Assembly (NCBI GenBank): GCA_037355855.1
Contig: CM074758.1
Coordinates: 2,453,001-2,517,000 of the forward strand
DNA: 64,000 bases
Reading direction: 5' to 3'
From: Pseudo-nitzschia pungens
Lineage: Eukaryota > Bacillariophyta > Bacillariophyceae > Bacillariales > Bacillariaceae
Positions 22,019-32,066 of the stretch are shown in pieces (positions within the stretch are counted from its first letter, which is position 1; each line of letters begins with the position of its first letter). Made by a program: the position numbers and the translations under genes. The notes beneath the pieces were generated by a model. The model was given only the letters and a program-made list of their open reading frames with translations, ran no database searches and was not told where the DNA came from.

Positions 22019-22811
22019 TTACAGTCCGTCCGTTAGAAATAATCCATCTCCCAGGGAATGCGCCAGTTCAATGCCAATTCCCTTATTCTTCGCTCGACTG
22101 TATAGTGGGTAATGTTCGTGTTTCATTGCCATTGCCATTGCCATTGCCATATTGTTGATGAGAGGAAAACGTCGACGACCACATTAGAACAGAAATCAAC
22201 GAAAAGAATTCATTCGAACAACTTGGTAATTTATCCTGCATCTTCCTTTGGAAGAATCGCCCTACTTACATATCGATACTGCTCATCTTCATGACGCCAA
22301 TAGCAATTGCATTTTCCTTTCCTTCCGCCCGGATAACAACGCCATCACCTTTCGACAAACCCGGCTTGTCGAAACCTTGCTCGTCTTGCTCTTCCCCGTC
22401 TGGTGGCATAATGCTTTGTCCGGGTTTTGTCAGACCCGGGCACATGATGTTCGCTCCTCCGAGAATGAAAGGAATCGCTCCCTTGTCGACCGTTACACTC
22501 GTAAACTCCAGCGTTGGGTATTTGTGGATGGTTCTCAACGTAGGCAGGATGGGTCCGTCTCGGTGTTGGAAAAACACGGGCTCATCGGATGGCGTTTCAC
22601 CTTCTGCTGCATCTCCTTTCTTGCAGTAAAGCATCATGTGCGGGCCAACTTTGTACTGAACGAGCGGAGGCTTTTTTGGAAGGAGAACGTCAAGCTCTTC
22701 CTCCGAGATTTTCGGGTTGGCTTCCGCGATGCTTGCCTTGATTCCGCGCTGAACCGACGCCTTCACCTGAGACGAGGTAGACACTTCCGAGCGATTGAAG
22801 GTCTTGAACAT
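22019..22811 (-). CDS. MCTS1: MCTS1/Tma20 translation factor (PUA domain)
   Basis: Exons 22811-22270 and 22097-22019, separated by a 172-bp intron, give 206 residues. The protein starts MFKTFNRSEVSTSSQVKASV, then LLPKKPPLV, RDGPILPTLRTIHKYP and VDKGAIPFILGGANIMCPGL, and ends GVMKMSSIDIRAKNKGIGI...LGDGLF. This is MCTS1 along its whole length (N-terminal DUF1947 domain, C-terminal PUA domain). MCTS1 pairs with DENR and acts at 40S ribosomes in re-initiation and in removing deacylated tRNA and mRNA after termination. An insertion of about 25 Gly/Asp/Pro-rich residues lies between CPGLTKPGQ and GDGVVIRAEGK. The second exon is too short to be seen as an open frame by itself. Confidence 0.93.
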
Positions 22812-23496
22812 GATGCTTAATATACTGGTGCAACGTTAGTGGGATTATTTTGTCTTATCTTATCAGTGGGCCATCAATGCAACTCACCACCCATACCGGT
22901 AGGACAGAAATCGGAAACAACAGACCCAGACCTCAGCATGGTGCGTCGTGTTGTTTGGAGAGTTTTTTTGCGAGTCGAGTACGAGTAACCTTTACCATCT
23001 CTTTGGTAGGGTCAACAGGGAATGAATTCAAAATGATTCCCCCACTTGGAACCGGGACTGATACAGTCCCGACAACATTCCTCTTTTAAAATCACCACAA
23101 TACGGTAACCTTAACCTTATTATCACAATCATCGACGCATTAAGATACCTTATCATTGGGGACCGGGTAAACCTTACCGGTATGTATCCTAATATTTTTC
23201 CCAACATTCATCTCTCAAACATCACCATTGAGGTGAAACAGTAAGTGCAGCTGCCACAAAATGATATGAATTCTCGTTGTAGAATCATAAGCAAGTCAAA
23301 TAATGGGAGGAGTCTTGTAGAACATCAAAGTACTGTAGATCTGCTGGGCCTCCAATGGCTCCGAATTGCGACGATGATTCTATCCTTTGTTGGAACCCTG
23401 TTGGAAGTTCAACTACTACTGCCATGAAATAATAATAATAAGTTTCAATGTAAGGTACATGTACGTGTAAGAAGTTCAATGAAATCTCATTCGTTT
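22812..23496. other. Spacer between MCTS1 and SulP genes
   Basis: MCTS1 upstream and SulP downstream sequence; short GTAACC/ACCTTAC words near 23100-23180. No gene seen. Confidence 0.5.
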
Positions 23497-25384
23497 CTAA
23501 AAGGTTATGTTTGATTCTGATTCATCACCGTTTGCAACCAACTTTGTTGCTTCGTTTGCTTCCACAGAAATATCAGAACCACTTGTTGTTTTCTCTTCTT
23601 CGGTGTAGACAGTTTTCAATTCACCGACATCAATTTTCAGCAGCCGACAAATGACATACAACACAACTCCCGCTACTATACCATACTCGACTCCCAAGCC
23701 CTGGATAAGTCCAAAGGTCGATAACCCAATCAGATATTCACCTAATGTAACCTTGTAACGGAATTCCCATAGCCATTCGTAGACAAGATCGATACAAATC
23801 ATCGATAGAAGTGATCCATAGAAAAAATTGGGTACATAGGACAGAATTGGGAATGGCACAACAATGACCAATAGAGTGAAGAATGCAATCGAAAATCCCG
23901 AGATTCGCGATCTCACTCCAATCCGGAGCGAAAAGATGGTCTGACTGAAAATGTAGGATCCAGTGTATCCACCGGTCAATCCCGAGACGAAATTACTGAT
24001 CCCGACCATTCGAAGTTCTTGGTTGTAATTGAGAGGTTCGTTCATTTCGAGTTCGATGGCAGCGACATCTAGTGAACTCGACAGAGCGACAACGAAGAGC
24101 ATCCCAACCCATGTCAACCATAGCTGCGGAAGAGCCCCCCAGTCTACCTTTCCCACCCGGAGATAATCCCAGGTCTGATACCAAGCTGGCACCTCTTCTG
24201 TTTTTCGGATCCATCCAGTCTCGGTTGCGTCTTCAATCGATGTTCCGGTGACGAGCAAAATGATGTAAAATGTTACGAGCAACAGCGTGATGCAAAGTGG
24301 AAGCACGGCGAACGTGACGGAATTTTCGAACCGAAATGTAGACGAAAGCTCCGCCCGCGACTCCCGGCAAAATGTAGATGAATTTGTCCATCAACAAGGC
24401 TAGGGTCAAGGAAGATTCTCCCGCCATGATCCCCAGACCAGAATATCCAACAAACCAACCGATGTATGCGAGGTACCCCGCTACCACACAAGTGGGTAGC
24501 ATCTGTACGTAGCTTGCCAACCCTAGTTTGCCGATGATGATCAATCCGACACCCAGCGCAGCAGCAGCGCAACCGAGGCCAACCGTAACAGTCGCCAGCA
24601 TTGTTTCGTCGTCGTAGTTTTTGGCTCGGCAATACTGCACCATGTCGTGAGCCATTTTGGACAAGAAAATAAGCCCTGCGTCCTGGACGCTCCCCACGGC
24701 AAAGTCGAGAGTCGAAAACAGGGAAAAACACAGCTGATGGATCATCCCCGAGAACAACGTGAGCTTGATCAAAACCGGCATGTACGGAATGAATGCGTTG
24801 TCGCGATAAATGATGTTTCCGAAACTCATAATGACCGGAAGCACAATGGTGCAATTGATGGCTCCGTACAGCACCGACAAGGAGAACGGCATCTCCGTTC
24901 CGTCTTCGACGGGGACATCGAATTCCCTTCCATCCTCGTCTTCGCGACTTCCCGGAGCCGGCTCCTCGTTTATGCGGATCGAAATCACGTTCGTTCGATT
25001 GGACCGGATCGCCCAGATCGGCGGGAGCGAATTTTTGTTGAAGGTGCGAGCGGCGCCATACCCTTCCTCGTTGTCTCGAGATTCGATGAAATCGTTGAAG
25101 GATCTCGAGCGTCTCCTGGGCAGCTTGACGAAACTCTCTTCGCTGTGTTCGGAGGGAAAGACGTGCTTCGTCATCGGGGAATCCACCGCCCAGTCTTCGC
25201 GCTGGGATGCTCTCAGTATCCTCCCGTAGAAAGCGGCGGTTCGTTGGTAATACGTGTTGTTCCTGTCGTTGAAAGAGACCCTGCGCTCGTCCAATCGTGG
25301 AAACGACCCGTCGTCACCGTTGTCGTCTTCGTTGTACACCATGTTGTCTGTCCCGTAGATGTTCTTGTGGAGTGCGGTACGCAA
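23497..25384 (-). CDS. SulP/SLC26-type anion transporter, frame interrupted
   Basis: Two open frames meet near 24335: an upstream one (from 25384) with a hydrophilic N-terminus of about 165 residues and membrane segments through PGVAGGAFVYIS, and a downstream one beginning FENSVTFAVLPLCITLLLVT and running to the stop at 23497. The halves abut inside one SulP-like fold with no plausible GT-AG intron, so a single extra base (near an A4 run) is the simplest reading; combined length is about 630 residues. Sequence such as NYNQELRMVGISNFVSG and GGYTGSYIFSQTIFSLR matches the SulP core, nearest in flavour to fungal YGR125w/Vsb1-type members. The usual cytoplasmic STAS domain is missing: the C-terminus is only a 45-residue acidic tail. 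Substrate unknown. Confidence 0.8.
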
Positions 25385-26327
25385 GGATGACTGCGACGGT
25401 AAACCGAAAAACGGTATTTTGCAGAGAAGTTATGAACCAACCCCGAGTTTGGAGGATTGACCGATCGTTACGTTACCGATTTTAGTGCGTATCTTGCCGT
25501 TGTCTGGAAGGCAGGAAGAAATCGGAGCCAAAACCATCACTATCTCCGCCAGATGTCAAGCATCTTTTCAAAAACGTACAAAACATGTTCCATTACGGCA
25601 GAGTCTGTGAACTCGTACAAGTAACCTTACTCGTACACGGATTACGGATTGCACCTGAAATGTGAATCTTGAATTGTGGAGAACAAAGTGGCCGACTGAA
25701 CACGTACGTAAACCCCTAGCCGGTTTTCTTCCCGCATTTACGTTGTGAAATTTTGAAGACGCGGGTGACGAACAGCAAACATCTGGTGACGCTCCGATGG
25801 ACACGAATATTCCTTGTCTTTCATCCGGTTTGATTGATGGGTTTGGTGTTCCACTGTCGTTCGCTGTGATGGGGGTCATTGGGAAAGTAATTTTCTTCAT
25901 TTTTGTCCAAGGGAATCCGGGACCATTGAATTTTTTTTTCTGTGATTGATTTTTCCATCAGTCATCATCCAAAAGAAACTTGGAAGAGCCATCAAAATCG
26001 ACAACTCATCCATTATTATTATTTTTTGATTCTTCCGAAAACGGGCATTGCAATATACGCGCTCAGTAAGGCCTTATTGTATTTACTGTATTTCTGATCT
26101 CTATTATTAGTATTTCTACACAACGGTAGACACATCCACTCAACCATCGGAATACGAACAACTACTGCGTAATTCCTGATGAAAGCATATACCCCGAAAC
26201 ATCACTGAGAACGAAAAGTCAAAACACCCGGGCGATCCATAACCGCACAACGCATTCAACACTAGAAAACAGAATCGAGACTTTCAGTCGCAACCGGCCG
26301 TCACAACACAGCAGCAAGTCCACAGCC
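25385..26327. promoter_or_regulatory. Divergent promoter region, SulP and the 1.2-kilo-residue protein
   Basis: Contains one GTAACCTTAC at 25621. No gene or defined box seen. Confidence 0.5.
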
Positions 26328-29300
26328 ATGAATTCAAGCACCAAAAACAATGCCTTTTCGATTGCGTGTCTCCTTTTCATGGGCGCACTCTGCCCTCCGG
26401 GTCAAACAAATGCACTCATTGCTCCGAATCATCCCATCGGAGTTGGTTCTAGAAGCTCGGAGGTTGGATCCTCGCATCAAAAACGAACCGGATTCCTTTC
26501 GATCGACACGAAACAATTCGCCACCGTCGACAGGAATTCCATGGCGACCTCCATGGGAATGGGAAAACAAAAAGTCTTGTTTCAAAAGGTCATTCGACCC
26601 ACGCAAAACATGCCCGACATTCTGTTCCTGGGCTACCTGATCGAATACCTCGAAAAGCACTTTGTTCTGCCGTCGGATCTTCCCATGATTTACGACACCA
26701 CGGTCGTTGGAGACGAAGAAAACGAAAACGAAAACAACCGCTACACTCTGGCGTGGGACTCCCCTCTTTCTCCCAGTGCCGGGGCAACCCGCATGGAAGT
26801 CGAGGTCGTTGGGATTTACACCGATGACAAGAAAAAGAAAGACCAGCTTTCCGCATCGGTCGTCTTCGACAACATCTCCTTCCGTGCCCAACATGGCCAT
26901 GGTGGTGGTGAGGCGGCCCAATGACGGGGACGGCAAAGCTTCGAATTCTCTGCCTCCAATGATGAGGGGATTGTTTGGCGATTCCGAAAAGCGCATCATC
27001 CAGGCGCTCGATAGAGGTCTCGACGATTTTGTGGCCGGAAGGATCAAATTCGACATGGACGACGACGATGCTCTCCAGCGCCAAAACAGCATTCCGGACA
27101 ACGTCAAGACCGCCCGGGAGGCCATAGAAGCAGAACTCGTAGACGATTACCCCGCGCAGAAGGATAAGACGATACCCGCCGAGGACGTCGTTTTCGATGC
27201 CTATGCCACCACGGACCCGGGAGATGCGGAAACGAAACAGTCCTCCGGCACTGCCAAAACGACACCGAAAACAACGAAACCGCGGACGAAGCAAGACGTC
27301 GACGATGCCAAGGCTCGTGCCATGGCCACCATGCAAAAGCCAGCCGACGAAGGTGCCACGACAAAAACACCCCCCAAAACGGAAAGCAAAACGGGTGTCG
27401 ATTTTGCGGTCGAAGCTGCTAAGAAAGCGGCGGCGGCAAGAAGCAAGAGTGTGCGGACCGGAACGAACAATGACGACGAGGTCCGGAGCGAGAAAGAGCT
27501 CCCCTCGAACGAATCCGCTGCTCATACGGTTGACTTTGCCGTGGCAGCCGCTCGAAAAGCGGCGGAATTACGGAAGAAGAAAAAGGCGCTGTCGACCGGA
27601 TCCAAGGAAGATTTCGCGGTGGCTGCCGCCCGCAAGATGGCCGCCGCATCGGCAACGCCGAAAACAAAACGAAAGTCGTCCGGCCAAACAAAGAGTGACA
27701 AGGTGCGCGGAAAGGCCGAGGTGATATCGAGTGAAATCAGGACTTCGCAAGCACAAACCGCCAAGGGACCTTCCATGCCGCCTATTCCGGAGGGATGGAA
27801 GCCCCGGGATTACTTCGAGGATCAACGAGCCTTTCGTGGAGTCATATCGCGCCCCAAGAATGCAGCCGCAAAGGCAACACGAAGGGTGACTTCCGCGGCA
27901 AAGCAGGCTCCGCCGAAAGCTTCCCGGTCGAAAGACACACCACGAGAAGCGAAACGGAGCACGAAACCGGATCCTTCGAATTCCGACAAGAAGGAATCGG
28001 TTGAAAAACGCAAACTGAATGCGAAAATCATCGATGGCTCCGAGCCCGGTGACGGAGGGGACGATTTCGGCGCCATCGATCCCCTTCTCGGTCGATCGAC
28101 CGGCAACGACGCGAACACACCGTCGAAAAAGGAAATCGAGATGGAAATCATGAAAGCGGCGCAAACGGCCCTGGACGAGATCGAAGCGCAGGGCAGCGAG
28201 ATGACATCGGAAGAAATGCTGAAAGATATTTTGAAGTTTGACGAAGAAAAGAAAAAGGAGGAACAACCCGGGAGCGGATTCGTCAGCGGGGCCTTCGAAA
28301 AGGCAAAAGAATTGATGAAAGATCGGCACCGACAAATCAAGGAGAGGAAAAAACAGCAACGGCAGCAGCAGCAGCAAAAAGAGGTTGGCTTTAAGGAATT
28401 CGAAAAACCTGATGCCAGTGCCTTCCCTCAATATCCAAATCCTACTGATTCCGCGGATGAGAGTGATCGTCAAATGACTCCAGAGGAAGAGTTGCGGGCC
28501 ATGTTTGCTGCAGGGCAGAAGATTGCAGATGGAAAAATCGACTCCAACATTGAGAAAGCTGAGGTTGGCGGTTTGAAAAAACGGGGCACCACGGAAGAAG
28601 ACGTGGACCGCTTAATCGCAGAGGAGAAGACAGTGTCCAAGTATGGTCGGATCTTGGATGACGAACTCGCCGAATTAGAGGTACGGATCAATAGTTCACC
28701 GGGTGAAGAACTCGATGGGCCAATGCAAAATCCAATGTTCGATATCATGTCGGGTCCGGAGGTTTACAACCCGAATGTGGAACTAGACGCGGTAAATTAT
28801 CCGGGAGCTATGCCGGGAACGGCGGACGTTAAGCTGCCAAAAGAGTTGAACGAGGCCATGAAACAAGCCGAGTTTGCAGCAAGTGTCTTGATGAGCATGG
28901 AAACAAAAGAAACGAAAGACGAAAACACAGGCGAAACAACCGTTCGGTATTTTTCGGGAAAGAAAGAACTCTCGACAAGGCAAGTACAGAATCTTCAGAA
29001 AGTTGTGACCGAAGCTTCGAAGAGCGGGATCATCGACAACCCCGTCGAAGTCATGAAGGAGCGGTCTCGTTTGCAAATTCTTCTGAACGAACTTTGGGAT
29101 CAGCCAGAGGAACGCTTCCGCGAGATTGCCTCCAACTACATAGACCTTCTCTTGTCCGATCGATTTGTTGGGTTGATTCGAGAACGCTTAACAGCCATGG
29201 CGGATCGCGACCTCGATGCACTCCGACGCGACGACGAAAGTCTTCGAGAACCCCACGAAAAAGAACGAGACATTCTGGGACAACTCGTCGTTTACGCTCA

Positions 29301-30051
29301 GGCTCTTTTGAAGGAGACTCGAGCTCTTGGTGCGGAATTGGAGGCGCATCAGCTGGAGATTGTTCGCTCCATCTGCAAGGTTGCAATGGATCCCGCTCAC
29401 ACCACCGAAGAAGAAACCGCAAATGCGCTCTCGGACGCTGTGCGGGATATGCGCCCCTTGCTCGACGACGCGTTTGTTGCGTATCTGAAATATGCGGTTG
29501 CCGAAGAGGAAGCAAAATTGGCACGGGCGGGATTGTTGGACGACCCGGACTACAATCAGTGGCTCTTTGTGTTGAAGATCGTGCAACAGGGAGTGTACGC
29601 CGAAATTGCAAAGGGGATCAACCGGTACATCGAGCACATCTGGTACGTCATTCGGATGGACACACCTCAGCAACGGAGACGTCTCCTGGAAAATCTGATC
29701 GATGATATGCCCACGATGGACGTCCGACCCTTCGTGCAAGTTGTGGACAATATCGTCGGATCTCTCGGGGACGGAGTGAATGGAAATTTCGATGGGGTGG
29801 TCCCTCTCGGCGAGATGACAAACACCCTGCTGCAGCTCCAACACGACGTTCAAGAACTTTTACCACCCGAGCGAATAGCCGAAAAGGCTCGCGATGCAGA
29901 CGAATGGGCCGCTCGACAAAAGAAACGTCTGATGGAGCAACGCAAAATTGGTCAGCAGCGACTGGAGGCCGCAAAAGAGGTTGGTCATCTCGAAAATGAC
30001 GTCGACGCGATGTTTGGAAGTGGTGGCGGCGAGATCGATCGATTTGACTAG
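26328..30051 (+). CDS. Large protein with DFAVAAA repeats and conserved helical C-terminus
   Basis: An N-terminal frame (26328-about 26885) and a long second frame (to 30051) are offset by one extra base near 26885; joined, they give about 1,240 residues. The start has a hydrophobic signal (CLLFMGALCPP) then NALIAPNH. Residues 90-210 form a compact domain ending in the strand VPNMAMVVVRRP. The middle is basic/acidic low complexity with three imperfect repeats (VDFAVEAAKKAAAA, VDFAVAAARKAAEL, EDFAVAAARKMAAA). The last 420 residues are helical and ordered, for example GQLVVYAQALLKETRALGAE, ICKVAMDPAHTTEEETANAL and MDVRPFVQVVDNIVGSLGDG. From memory, plant chloroplast proteins of unknown function share this last region; I could not check that. 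No function can be assigned. Confidence 0.75.
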
Positions 30052-30219
30052 GCTAGAGACAGGGACGCTCTAAATTGATTAGTCAATTATCGTTATCTAA
30101 TTCGTACAATTTTTCGACAGAACCGATATCGATGCAGTTACTCTCTCTCAGTTAGGATGAATTTTATTACACGTAATGTACCATTCTATTTTGAATCATA
30201 GTTTCATTGAACCCCATGC

Positions 30220-31144
30220 TTATTCTGCGGCGATATCCGTCTCCTCCTCGTTGTCGTTGGTGTTGTGAACACCACTACGCGCTAAGCGAATATCACAAAT
30301 ATCTCCAAAATTATATGCTCCTTTCAGAACCCACCACGGAAATATGTTGGACAAAGGAGGAATCGACGAAGCGCACAGTTGGTGATTGGTCGACGTCTGA
30401 GCGCAAGCATTGAGCCCTACTTTCAGCCTCAAAATGTCCGGGTTTCCTGCAATCATGACCGAGACGTCAAGACCGACGTTTCCTACTCCGGGAATGATCA
30501 TTGCGTAGCCTAAATATACGTCAATCAAAAACAGGTGGAAAGAAGTTTGGTCGAATTGGATCTAGTTAGTCCCACATGCGGAGTGTATTTGGATTTGTCC
30601 GAATGCCCACAACACAAAGTACACACACGCACACACACACACACACACATCAGTACCCACCTGGAATTGGAATATTCTCGGTGTCCCCTGCCGTGATTCC
30701 TGCTATTGGAAAATCGATGCCGTGATTCTTCTCGGTAACCTCGATTGATAAGCTCGCACCGTCTTCGTCGCATGGCTCGAGCACGATCTTCATTCCAATC
30801 GTGTCTGTGAAATACGTCGAATTGAAAGCTTTGTCGCATTCGATGAGCAAGCCAAGGGGACTCGGCTCCGAGCATGAACACTCTTCCGGAAGTTTATCGG
30901 GATTGATTCGATCGCACATGGAATCATCCGGGGAGAATCGAGCAAATTGATCGAATTCATTTGTGGCATGAGTGACGGAGATGGTCCCTGCATCCGTCTC
31001 CGACTCCAATAGGTTTTTCGCTTCGGTTGGCACAACACGATCACCGTTCTTCTCAGACCCCGTCGCAAAGAGTCTACCTTCTGCGACAGACGTCACCGAA
31101 CAAACGACAAGGAACCAAAATGTGAAAAGACTTTTTGCGGGCAT
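30220..31144 (-). CDS. Secreted protein of unknown function
   Basis: Exons 31144-30661 and 30509-30220 give 257 residues across a 151-bp intron that contains an AC dinucleotide run. A clear signal peptide (SLFTFWFLVVCSVTSVAEG) opens the protein. The mature part has paired cysteines (MCDRINP, EECSCSEP, IECDKAF, EPCDED, NACAQT, QLCASS, DICDIR) consistent with a disulfide-bonded extracellular fold, and a beta-rich core (GMKIVLEPCDEDGASLSIEV, GVGNVGLDVSVMI). I do not recognise a family. The tail is acidic (NDNEEETDIAAE). Divergent from the GNAT/MIOX-like gene. Confidence 0.75.
30619..30649. repeat. AC dinucleotide microsatellite in an intron
   Basis: ACACAC run with one CGC interruption inside the intron of the secreted-protein gene. 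Confidence 0.9.
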
Positions 31145-32066
31145 CTTGCATGAGATACTTCATTGATCATCAACGGGAGATGCAAATTTACACAGGTTCG
31201 GAGGTTTTGTCATTCTAGGTACGAGTAAGGTACGAGTTCTTAGTTTTCTTCCTGATTTGCATTTTAAGTTAAGGTTACCGCTAACATACCGGTAATCTTA
31301 CCATAATTTCATTACGGAGATTTGACGCACGATCACATCACAATGAACAACGATGAAGCGGAAAAACGTTCTGCATCAGTTGAATCACGTTTGGGAATTC
31401 TGATTTTACATTTTACGATTTTACAGGGTAAGTCTTACACGTACGTAGCGTAGTGAACAAGGGAAAGGTATGTAAGTATTACTTCGGGATACTTTCCGTA
31501 ATAATAATAATAGTACCAGGTACGTACCAGTACCAGCATCGTTCAGAGGGCATAATATTGGAAATTGGAATTTGGAATCCCGATTTTGAATGACTCATCA
31601 AACCCCATTAAAAGAAGTGCGAGAGAGAACCAGTATTGGAAATGCGTACATCTCGTACTAGATGTACATGTATGACACAACGCTTCGCAATTTTTTGCAC
31701 GTCGACATTTTCGTTCTGAATTAATAATGCCGGAAGAGGAACCTTTCTCACTCACAAAATTAGCAATAATAATTAGGAGCAGATTCAAACCCACCATTCG
31801 TTTGGTGTCACGAAGAATGTCAACGACTGTTTCGTCCCCCCAGAAAAATATTGTATTTTCATCGACAGATGACAGAAGAACAACGCTCGGATTCCATGCA
31901 TCACACGGCGTTCAGCTAGTCTGAGTATACGGGCGACACCATACTATGAACTCTTTTATTGAACATCATCACGATTATGGCTAGTAATCTTAGCTTAATT
32001 CGAACACCACGGTTGAAGGTTGCCCGAGAATTCATCGACTAAGTTCCTTGAACGACGTGATAAGAA
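31145..32066. promoter_or_regulatory. Divergent promoter region, secreted protein and GNAT/MIOX-like gene
   Basis: AT-rich; AATAATAAT run near 31500 followed by GTACCAG words. No gene seen. Confidence 0.5.

Noticed and set aside
22248..22820. Plus-strand frame of 190 codons opposite MCTS1
   Set aside because: The minus strand gives a full MCTS1 match; this is a shadow.
24647..25390. Plus-strand frame of 247 codons opposite the SulP gene
   Set aside because: Antisense shadow of the transporter's N-terminal region; no family pattern.
26880..26925. Slippage at a stop codon (TGA at 26922) as the cause of the frame change
   Set aside because: The strand VPNMAMVVVRRP is already in the downstream frame before the stop, so the change happens earlier and not at the stop.
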